NCBI RefSeq assembly: GCF_000802965.1
Contig: NZ_JSAK01000010.1
Coordinates: 60,042-124,041 of the forward strand
Length of the DNA stretch: 64,000 nt
DNA from: Pseudomonas fluorescens
Lineage (GTDB): Bacteria; Pseudomonadota; Gammaproteobacteria; Pseudomonadales; Pseudomonadaceae
Direction: 5' to 3'
Every line of letters starts with the position of its first letter. Position 1 is the stretch's first letter. Below, piece by piece: positions 57,547-64,000 of this stretch. The notes below the pieces were generated by a model, which saw only the letters and a list, made by a program, of their open reading frames with translations, was not told the DNA's origin and searched no databases. A program made the position numbers and the translations under genes.

Positions 57547-59997
57547 ATGACCACTCCACTCTCCTGCTACCACTGCGCCCTGCCCGTCCCGGCCGGCAGC
57601 CGCTTCACCGCTGCCGTCCTCGGGGCCACCCGCGAGTTCTGCTGCCCGGGTTGCCAGGCCGTGGCCGAGGCGATAGTCGCCGGCGGTTTGGAAAGTTACT
57701 ACCAGCATCGCAGCGAAGCGTCAGCCAACCCCGAAGCGTTGCCGGTGCAGTTGGTCGATGAAATGGCGCTGTACGACCGCGCCGACGTGCAACAACCCTT
57801 CGTCCGCCACGACGGCGAACTCGCCGAAACCACACTGTTGATGGAGGGCATCAGTTGCGCCGCGTGCGGCTGGCTGATCGAGAAACACCTGCGTGCCTTG
57901 CCGGCAGTGGCCGAAGCACGGCTGAACCTGTCCAATCATCGCCTGCACGTGCGTTGGGCCGATGCGCAACTGCCGCTGAGCCGCGTCCTCAGCGAACTGC
58001 GCCACATCGGCTATGCCGCCCACCCCTATCAAACCGACCGCGCCAGCGAACAACTGGCCAGCGAAAACCGCCTGGCCCTACGCCAGCTCGGCGTGGCCGG
58101 GTTGCTGTGGTTCCAGGCAATGATGGCGACCATGGCCACCTGGCCGGAATTCAACATCGACCTCAGCCCCGAACTGCACACGATCCTGCGCTGGGTCGCG
58201 CTGTTCCTCACCACGCCGATCGTGTTCTACAGCTGCGCGCCGTTCTTCAAGGGCGCCATGCGCGACCTGCGCACCCGCCACCTGACCATGGACGTCTCGG
58301 TGTCGCTGGCCATTGGCAGTGCCTACATTGCCGGGATCTGGACCTCGATCACCGGGGTCGGTGAGCTGTATTTCGACGCCGTTGGCATGTTCGCGCTGTT
58401 CCTGCTGGCCGGGCGTTATCTGGAGCGCCGCGCCCGCGAACGCACCGCCGCCGCCACCGCACAACTGGTCAATCTGTTACCCGCTTCGTGCCTGCGCCTG
58501 AGTGCTGATGGTCAGAGCGAACGAATCCTGCTCAGCGAATTGCACGTCGGCGATCAAGTGCTCGTGCATCCGGGCGCCATCCTCCCGGCGGACGGAAAAA
58601 TCCTCGACGGCCAATCGAGCATCGACGAGTCGCTGCTGACCGGCGAGTATCTGCCGCAACCACGTACCCCGGGCGACCCCGTCACCGCCGGCACCCTGAA
58701 CGTTGAAGGCGCGCTGACCGTCGAGGTCATGGCCCTCGGTCAGGACACCCGGCTTTCAGCCATCGTCCGTTTGCTGGATCGCGCCCAGGCCGAAAAACCA
58801 CGACTGGCAGAAATCGCCGACTGCGCCGCGCAATGGTTCCTGCTGCTGTCGCTGGTCGCCGCCGCCGCCATCGGTCTGCTCTGGTGGGAACTGGATTCGT
58901 CGCGAGCCTTCTGGATTGTGCTGGCAATGCTCGTCGCGACCTGTCCGTGCGCTTTGTCCCTGGCCACACCGACCGCCCTTACCGCCGCCACCGGCACCCT
59001 GCACAAACTCGGCCTGCTGCTGACTCGCGGCCATGTGCTGGAAGGCCTGAACCAGATCGACACGGTGATTTTCGACAAGACCGGCACGCTCACCGAAGGC
59101 CGCCTCGCTCTGCGCTCGATCCGCCCCCTCGGCGCCCTGAACAGCGATCAATGCCTGAGCCTCGCCGCCGCCCTGGAAAATCGTTCCGAACACCCGATCG
59201 CCCGCGCCTTTGGTCGCGCACCATTGGCCGCTGAAGAAGTGCACAGCACGCCGGGGCTTGGCCTCGAAGGGTTGGTTGGCGAACAGCGCTTGCGCATCGG
59301 GCAACCGGGTTTTGTCTGCGAACTCAGTGGCGCCGCCATGCCATCAATGCCGGATGAAGCCGGGCAATGGCTGCTGCTCGGCGATCGCCAAGGGCCACTG
59401 GCGTGGTTCGTTCTCGACGACCGCCTGCGCGCCGACGCCCCTGCCCTGCTGGCGGCCTGCAAGGCGCGCGGCTGGCGCACGTTGTTACTGTCCGGCGACA
59501 GCTCGCCGATGGTTGCCAGTGTTGCGGCCGAACTCGGCATTGACGAAGCCCTTGGCGGTTTACGCCCGGACGACAAGTTGCAAGTGCTGCAACAGCTGCA
59601 CAAGGAAGGTCGCAAGGTGTTGATGCTCGGTGACGGGGTCAACGATGTGCCGGTGCTGGCCGCCGCCGACATCAGCGTGGCCATGGGTTCGGCCACCGAC
59701 CTGGCGAAAACCAGCGCCGATGCGGTGCTGCTGTCCAATCGCCTCGACGCCCTGGTGCAAGCCTTCAGCCTGGCCCGGCGCACGCGCCGCGTAATCGTCG
59801 AGAACCTGCTATGGGCCGGGCTGTACAATGGCCTCATGTTGCCGTTCGCCGCTCTCGGCTGGATCACCCCGGTATGGGCCGCGGTCGGCATGTCCATCAG
59901 TTCGTTGACCGTGGTGCTGAACGCGCTGCGCCTGACTCGCCTGCCGAGCGCGCCTATCGCCAGCACCACGCCAGAAACCCGCCCGCTGCCGGCCTGA
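57547..59997 (+). CDS. ccoI: Copper-transporting P-type ATPase CcoI
   Basis: 816-residue P1B ATPase that supplies copper for the CuB centre of cbb3 oxidase. N-terminal CxxC motifs (CYHC, CCPGC) precede a heavy-metal-associated domain with GISCAACGWLIEKHL. The transmembrane CPC motif is at residues 466-468 (ATCPCALSLATPTA) and the phosphorylated Asp510 in DKTGTLTEG; GDGVNDVPVLAAADISVAMG follows. The start at 57547 is by homology; the ribosome site is weak, and a REPIN stands just upstream. Confidence 0.95.
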   Translation: MTTPLSCYHCALPVPAGSRFTAAVLGATREFCCPGCQAVAEAIVAGGLESYYQHRSEASANPEALPVQLVDEMALYDRADVQQPFVRHDGELAETTLLMEGISCAACGWLIEKHLRALPAVAEARLNLSNHRLHVRWADAQLPLSRVLSELRHIGYAAHPYQTDRASEQLASENRLALRQLGVAGLLWFQAMMATMATWPEFNIDLSPELHTILRWVALFLTTPIVFYSCAPFFKGAMRDLRTRHLTMDVSVSLAIGSAYIAGIWTSITGVGELYFDAVGMFALFLLAGRYLERRARERTAAATAQLVNLLPASCLRLSADGQSERILLSELHVGDQVLVHPGAILPADGKILDGQSSIDESLLTGEYLPQPRTPGDPVTAGTLNVEGALTVEVMALGQDTRLSAIVRLLDRAQAEKPRLAEIADCAAQWFLLLSLVAAAAIGLLWWELDSSRAFWIVLAMLVATCPCALSLATPTALTAATGTLHKLGLLLTRGHVLEGLNQIDTVIFDKTGTLTEGRLALRSIRPLGALNSDQCLSLAAALENRSEHPIARAFGRAPLAAEEVHSTPGLGLEGLVGEQRLRIGQPGFVCELSGAAMPSMPDEAGQWLLLGDRQGPLAWFVLDDRLRADAPALLAACKARGWRTLLLSGDSSPMVASVAAELGIDEALGGLRPDDKLQVLQQLHKEGRKVLMLGDGVNDVPVLAAADISVAMGSATDLAKTSADAVLLSNRLDALVQAFSLARRTRRVIVENLLWAGLYNGLMLPFAALGWITPVWAAVGMSISSLTVVLNALRLTRLPSAPIASTTPETRPLPA

Positions 59998-60019
59998 GCC
60001 GCGCGGGCATGGAGTCCAG

Positions 60020-60238
60020 ATGCCAGCTCTCTACGTGATGATCCCGGCCGCGCTGCTGATCGTGGCCATCGCCATCTTCATCTTCTTCTGGGCCGTCGAC
60101 AGCGGTCAGTACGATGACCTCGACGGCCCGGCCCACAGCATCCTGTTCGACGACCAGGACCCGAACCACACCGCGGCAGTCGACGAAGCCAGCGGCCATC
60201 CGCCCAAACCCGACGACAAGGCGCCGCCCCATGTTTGA
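60020..60238 (+). CDS. ccoS: cbb3 assembly protein CcoS
   Basis: 72-residue single-helix membrane protein (MPALYVMIPAALLIVAIAIFIFFWAV) followed by DSGQYDDLDGPAHSILFDD. CcoS is needed for cofactor insertion into cbb3 oxidase. It starts 22 bases after ccoI and overlaps the next gene by 8 bases. Confidence 0.95.
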   Translation: MPALYVMIPAALLIVAIAIFIFFWAVDSGQYDDLDGPAHSILFDDQDPNHTAAVDEASGHPPKPDDKAPPHV

Positions 60239-60914
60239 ATTGGCGCCACTTTTGGTGTCTGCGGTGATTCTCGGTCTGCTCGGTGGCGGCCATTGCCTGG
60301 GCATGTGCGGCGGCTTGATGGGCGCGCTGACCCTGGCGATTCCCAAGGAACAACGTAGCCGGCGCTTTCGCCTTTTGCTGGCCTACAACCTCGGGCGAAT
60401 TCTCAGCTATGCCACCGCTGGACTGTTGATCGGCCTGGCGGGCTGGGCGGTCGCCAACAGCCCGGCGGCGATGTTCATGCGAGTCCTCGCCGGATTGCTG
60501 CTGATCGCCATGGGCCTGTACCTGGCCGGTTGGTGGAGCGGTTTGACGCGCATCGAAAGCCTCGGTCGCGGGCTGTGGCGGCATATCCAGCCGATCGCCA
60601 ACAAACTGCTGCCCGTGTCGAGTGTTCCGCGTGCGCTGTTGTTGGGTGGGCTTTGGGGCTGGTTGCCGTGTGGTCTGGTTTACAGCACGTTGTTGTGGTC
60701 GGCCAGTCAGGGCAATGCACTGGACAGTGCGTTGTTGATGTTGGCGTTTGGGTTGGGCACGTGGCCGGTGTTACTCGCAACGGGTCTTGCGGCTGAGCGG
60801 GTGACGGCAGTTTTGCGTAGGCGTAGCGTGCGCATGGCGGGTGGATTGCTGGTGATGTTGTTTGGAATCTGGACTTTGCCGGGGCCGCATCAGCATTGGT
60901 TGATGGGCCACTGA
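60231..60914 (+). CDS. SafE/TauE-type membrane protein linked to cbb3 assembly
   Basis: 227 residues with about six membrane segments. GGGHCLGMCGGLMGALTLAIP is the Cys-containing motif of the DsbD-like/CcoS-linked TauE family; LYLAGWWSGLTRIESLG and GLWGWLPCGLVYSTLLWSASQGNALDSALLMLAFGLGTWPVLL follow. The start at 60231 overlaps ccoS. It stands in the same place as PA1547 in P. aeruginosa. It may move copper or thiol equivalents for oxidase assembly; this is inferred from position and its paired Cys. Confidence 0.85.
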   Translation: MFELAPLLVSAVILGLLGGGHCLGMCGGLMGALTLAIPKEQRSRRFRLLLAYNLGRILSYATAGLLIGLAGWAVANSPAAMFMRVLAGLLLIAMGLYLAGWWSGLTRIESLGRGLWRHIQPIANKLLPVSSVPRALLLGGLWGWLPCGLVYSTLLWSASQGNALDSALLMLAFGLGTWPVLLATGLAAERVTAVLRRRSVRMAGGLLVMLFGIWTLPGPHQHWLMGH

Positions 60915-60916
60915 AC

Positions 60917-61021
60917 TGTGGCGAGGGAGCTTGCTCCCGCTGGGGCGCGAAGCGGCCCCCTGCCCTTCAAAAAAGCCGGGGCCTGCTACGCAGTCCAGCG
61001 GGAGCAAGCTCCATCGCCACA
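60917..61021. repeat. REP pair (REPIN-like) upstream of hemN
   Basis: TGTGGCGAGGGAGCTTGCTC and inverse GGGAGCAAGCTCCATCGCCA enclose about 60 bases with a nested GCCCC stem. It ends 28 bases before an ANR box. Confidence 0.88.
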
Positions 61022-61048
61022 AAAACCGATCACGACCACCTTTTACCC

Positions 61049-61062
61049 TTGACGCAAATCAA
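61049..61062. promoter_or_regulatory. ANR box of hemN
   Basis: TTGACGCAAATCAA is a full match to TTGAY-N4-RTCAA, 65 bases upstream of the hemN start. Oxygen-independent hemN genes are known ANR/FNR targets. Confidence 0.88.
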
Positions 61063-61126
61063 GATGCCCCAACAGCGCGCCCCCTAGACTGGCCGACACT
61101 GCCAGCCTATCCGGGGGAACGCCCGC

Positions 61127-62512
61127 ATGATGCTCGACGCCATTCGTTGGGACACCGATCTGATCCGCCGTTATGACCTGGCGGGACCGCGCTACACCTC
61201 CTATCCGACCGCCGTGCAATTCAACAGCCAGGTCGGCACCTTCGACCTGTTCCACGCCCTGCGCGACAGCCGCAAGGCCCTGCGCCCATTGTCGCTGTAT
61301 GTGCACGTGCCGTTCTGCGCGAACATTTGCTACTACTGCGCCTGCAACAAAGTCATCACCAAGGATCGCGGCCGCGCCCAGCCTTATTTGCAGCGCCTGG
61401 AACAGGAAATCCAGTTGATCGCCTGCCATCTCGACCCGACGCAGAAAGTCGAGCAACTGCACTTTGGCGGCGGCACGCCAACATTTCTCAGCCACGACGA
61501 ACTGCGTCAGTTGATGGCGCACCTGCGCAAACACTTCAACTTGCTGGACGACGATTCTGGCGACTACGGCATCGAAATCGACCCACGCGAAGCCGACTGG
61601 TCGACCATGGGCCTACTGCGCGAACTGGGTTTCAATCGGGTCAGCATCGGCCTGCAAGACCTCGACCCTGCGGTGCAGCGCGCGGTCAACCGCCTGCAAA
61701 GCCTGGAAGAAACCCGCGCGGTGATCGACGCCGCGCGTACCCTGCAATTTCGCTCGATCAACATCGATTTGATCTACGGCTTACCGAAACAGACCCCGGA
61801 GAATTTCGCCCGCACCGTCGATGAAGTCATCCGCCTGCAACCGGACCGGCTCTCGGTGTTCAACTACGCGCACCTGCCGGAACGCTTCATGCCGCAGCGG
61901 CGGATCAACAGCGACGAACTGCCGACACCGGCGCAAAAACTGGAAATGCTGCAGCGCACCATCGAACAACTGACCGCCGCCGGTTACCGCTACATCGGCA
62001 TGGACCATTTCGCCTTGCCGGACGATGAACTAGCGATTGCCCAGGAAGAATCGACCCTGCAACGTAATTTCCAGGGCTACACCACTCACGGGCATTGCGA
62101 TTTGATCGGCCTGGGCGTGTCGGCGATCAGTCAGATCGGTGACTTGTACTGCCAGAACAGCAGCGACCTCAATCAATACCAGAACACGTTGGCCACTGCG
62201 CAATTGGCCACCAGCCGTGGCCTGCTGTGCAACGCGGATGATCGTCTGCGGCGTGCGGTGATTCAGCAGCTGATCTGCAATTTCAGCCTGGAATTCGCCC
62301 TGATCGAAAACGCGTTCAATATCGATTTTCAAGGCTATTTCGGCAAACTTTGGCCGCAATTGCAGGGCATGGCCAAGGATGGCCTGATCGAACTGGATGG
62401 CGAAAAAATCACTGTGCTGCCAGCGGGACGCTTGTTGGTGCGATCGGTATGCATGGTGTTTGATGCGTACCTGGAGCAACACAGTCGCCAACGGTTCTCC
62501 CGAGTGATCTAG
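61127..62512 (+). CDS. hemN: Oxygen-independent coproporphyrinogen III oxidase HemN
   Basis: 461-residue radical-SAM enzyme that decarboxylates coproporphyrinogen III in anaerobic haem synthesis. The cluster motif is CANICYYC (Cys64, Cys68, Cys71), followed by CN. Further marks are [24 protein letters not shown] and [20 protein letters not shown]. Two adjacent ATGs offer starts at 61127 and 61130; GGGGGAA is upstream. Controlled by the ANR box ahead. Confidence 0.96.
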   Translation: MMLDAIRWDTDLIRRYDLAGPRYTSYPTAVQFNSQVGTFDLFHALRDSRKALRPLSLYVHVPFCANICYYCACNKVITKDRGRAQPYLQRLEQEIQLIACHLDPTQKVEQLHFGGGTPTFLSHDELRQLMAHLRKHFNLLDDDSGDYGIEIDPREADWSTMGLLRELGFNRVSIGLQDLDPAVQRAVNRLQSLEETRAVIDAARTLQFRSINIDLIYGLPKQTPENFARTVDEVIRLQPDRLSVFNYAHLPERFMPQRRINSDELPTPAQKLEMLQRTIEQLTAAGYRYIGMDHFALPDDELAIAQEESTLQRNFQGYTTHGHCDLIGLGVSAISQIGDLYCQNSSDLNQYQNTLATAQLATSRGLLCNADDRLRRAVIQQLICNFSLEFALIENAFNIDFQGYFGKLWPQLQGMAKDGLIELDGEKITVLPAGRLLVRSVCMVFDAYLEQHSRQRFSRVI

Positions 62513-62603
62513 ACTTGCGGCAAATCCGCCGTGCGCTGGCCTCAATGTCCTCTGGTGGGTTACCCTTACGTCTTATGTGTGTTTTCCCACAAGGATTGAA
62601 GAA

Positions 62604-63338
62604 ATGTCCGAGCCAGTAAAATTGCGCGCTCATACTCAGGCCCATTGCAAGGATTGCAGCCTGGCCCCGCTGTGTTTGCCACTTTCGCTGAACCTGGAAG
62701 ACATGGATGCGCTGGACGACATCGTCAAACGTGGACGCCCGCTGAAAAAAGGCGAATTCCTGTTCCGCCAGGGCGACACGTTCGATTCCGTTTACGCAGT
62801 ACGCTCCGGCGCCCTGAAAACATTCAACCTGAGCGATGCTGGCGAAGAGCAATTGACCGGTTTCCACCTGCCGAGTGAACTGGTCGGCCTGTCGGGCATG
62901 GACACTGAAAAACATCCAGTGTCGGCGCAAGCGCTGGAAACCACGTCGGTCTGCGAAATTCCTTTCGAACGCCTCGACGAACTGGCCCTGCAATTACCGC
63001 AGTTGCGCCGTCAATTGATGCGGGTGATGAGCCGCGAGATTCGTGACGATCAACAGATGATGTTGCTGCTGTCGAAAAAAACCGCCGACGAGCGCATTGC
63101 CACCTTCCTGGTCAACCTGTCCGCACGCTTCCGCGCCCGAGGCTTCTCGGCCAATCAGTTTCGCCTGAGCATGTCGCGCAACGAAATCGGCAACTACCTG
63201 GGCCTGGCGGTGGAAACCGTATCGCGAGTGTTCACGCGCTTCCAACAGAACGAACTGATCGCCGCCGAGGGCAAGGAAATCCGTATCCTCGACCCGATTC
63301 AGCTCTGTGCCCTGGCCGGTGGCTCGCTAGAAGTCTGA
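62604..63338 (+). CDS. anr: Anaerobic regulator ANR (FNR family)
   Basis: 244-residue oxygen sensor and transcription activator. The 4Fe-4S ligands are Cys15, Cys18, Cys24 and Cys116 ([11 protein letters not shown] and SVCEIPF). The cyclic-nucleotide-like fold has [21 protein letters not shown]. The helix-turn-helix is [25 protein letters not shown], with the E--SR contacts for TTGAT half-sites. ANR should act on the boxes upstream of hemN and the first cbb3 operon. Start at 62604 by homology ([15 protein letters not shown]). Confidence 0.97.
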   Translation: MSEPVKLRAHTQAHCKDCSLAPLCLPLSLNLEDMDALDDIVKRGRPLKKGEFLFRQGDTFDSVYAVRSGALKTFNLSDAGEEQLTGFHLPSELVGLSGMDTEKHPVSAQALETTSVCEIPFERLDELALQLPQLRRQLMRVMSREIRDDQQMMLLLSKKTADERIATFLVNLSARFRARGFSANQFRLSMSRNEIGNYLGLAVETVSRVFTRFQQNELIAAEGKEIRILDPIQLCALAGGSLEV

Positions 63339-63417
63339 TTCAGACAAGCGCGGCTGAGCGAAACGGTTCAGCCGCCGTTATACTGTGTCGTTTGCAGCCT
63401 GCCAGGACACCTCGACG

Positions 63418-63966
63418 ATGGTCTTCGATTCCTTCGACATCAAATCCCTCATTCGCCCCGTGATCGACTTCCCGAAACCGGGCGTGATTTTTCGCGACAT
63501 TACCCCGCTCTTCCAGTCGCCCACGGCCCTGCGCCTGGTGATGGACAGCTTTGCCCATCGGTACGTCGAGGCTGATTTCACCCACATTGGCGCCATGGAT
63601 GCCCGTGGCTTCCTGATTGGCTCGGTGCTCGCCTATCAGTTGAACAAGCCACTGGTGTTGTTCCGCAAGCAAGGCAAGCTGCCGGCCGACGTCCTGGCCG
63701 AGGGCTACGCGACTGAATACGGCGAAGCCTTTCTCGAAGTCCACGCCGACAGCCTGTGCGAAGGCGACTCGGTGGTGATGTTTGATGACCTGATCGCTAC
63801 AGGTGGCACCCTGATTGCGGCAGCGAACCTGATTCGGCGCATGGGCGCGCGGGTTCATGAAGCGGCGGCGATTATTGATTTGCCGGAGCTGGGTGGTTCG
63901 CAGCGTCTGGAAGATATGGGGATTCCGACTTTTTGCCTGACGCAGTTTGCCCTTACCGATAAGTAA
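63418..63966 (+). CDS. apt: Adenine phosphoribosyltransferase
   Basis: 182-residue purine salvage enzyme: adenine plus PRPP gives [23 protein letters not shown] and [28 protein letters not shown] are typical; the PRPP motif is [20 protein letters not shown]. The start at 63418 ([13 protein letters not shown]) fits the family; the longer frame does not. It follows anr as in P. aeruginosa. Confidence 0.95.
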   Translation: MVFDSFDIKSLIRPVIDFPKPGVIFRDITPLFQSPTALRLVMDSFAHRYVEADFTHIGAMDARGFLIGSVLAYQLNKPLVLFRKQGKLPADVLAEGYATEYGEAFLEVHADSLCEGDSVVMFDDLIATGGTLIAAANLIRRMGARVHEAAAIIDLPELGGSQRLEDMGIPTFCLTQFALTDK

Positions 63967-63982
63967 GAGGCGGCTGTACTGA

Positions 63983-64000
63983 CGCCATCGCTGGCAATCC
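63983..64000. repeat. Partial REP unit at right edge
   Basis: CGCCATCGCTGGCAATCC resembles the inverted REP arm seen elsewhere in the window (ATCGCTGGCAAGCC). It is cut by the window end. Confidence 0.4.

Overview
The window comes from a fluorescent Pseudomonas chromosome, most likely of the P. fluorescens group. The evidence is gene order shared with P. aeruginosa (mfd/csiV, MTIP-nagZ-psrA-lexA-sulA-topA-fadAB-uup-slt; acnA-aer; ccoNOQP twice, ccoGHIS, hemN, anr, apt), high-GC codon use, and many REP/REPIN-type repeats of the kind that crowd intergenic DNA in this group. Identifications rest on reading the translations and motifs; no database search was run.

Layout. (1) 1-4.1 kb, accessory: the start of an HlyD-type membrane fusion protein, then a minus-strand type VI secretion-like toxin locus. 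It holds a PAAR-like protein, a PAAR protein with a C-terminal polymorphic-toxin domain broken by a frameshift, and two tandem membrane-anchored putative immunity genes with a remnant of a second toxin tail between them. (2) 4.1-34 kb, core: gap, mfd, csiV, a SNF2 helicase, MTIP, nagZ, psrA, lexA-sulA, two small conserved genes, a DUF6586 gene, topA, fadBA, a universal stress protein, uup, slt, an MsbA-like ABC exporter and pdxB. (3) 34-43 kb: a PmpM-type MATE pump followed by a 139-bp tandem array, tusA, rlmM, acnA, the aerotaxis receptor aer and an alpha/beta hydrolase. (4) 43.3-50.2 kb: two complete cbb3 cytochrome oxidase operons in tandem. (5) 50.3-55.2 kb, accessory island: a SopB/IpgD-family inositol phosphate phosphatase (type III effector family), a secreted metallophosphoesterase, a degenerate frameshifted paralogue of it, and a Phd/PIN toxin-antitoxin pair. 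(6) 55.4-64 kb: the cbb3 assembly operon ccoGHIS with a SafE-family gene, then hemN, anr and apt.

How the genes work together. Regions 4 and 6 form one microaerobic respiration unit: two terminal oxidases, their copper, haem and iron-sulfur assembly factors, oxygen-independent haem synthesis, and the oxygen regulator ANR. Perfect ANR boxes lie upstream of hemN and upstream of the first cbb3 operon (inside the divergent hydrolase gene); imperfect ones lie upstream of the second operon and ccoG. PsrA has two overlapping palindromes at its own promoter and a possible site ahead of its known target fadBA. LexA has two SOS boxes in front of lexA-sulA.

The least ordinary parts are the toxin/immunity duplication at the left, the effector-like island lodged between cbb3 structural and assembly genes, and the 139-bp tandem amplification that carries the 3' end of the MATE gene with it.
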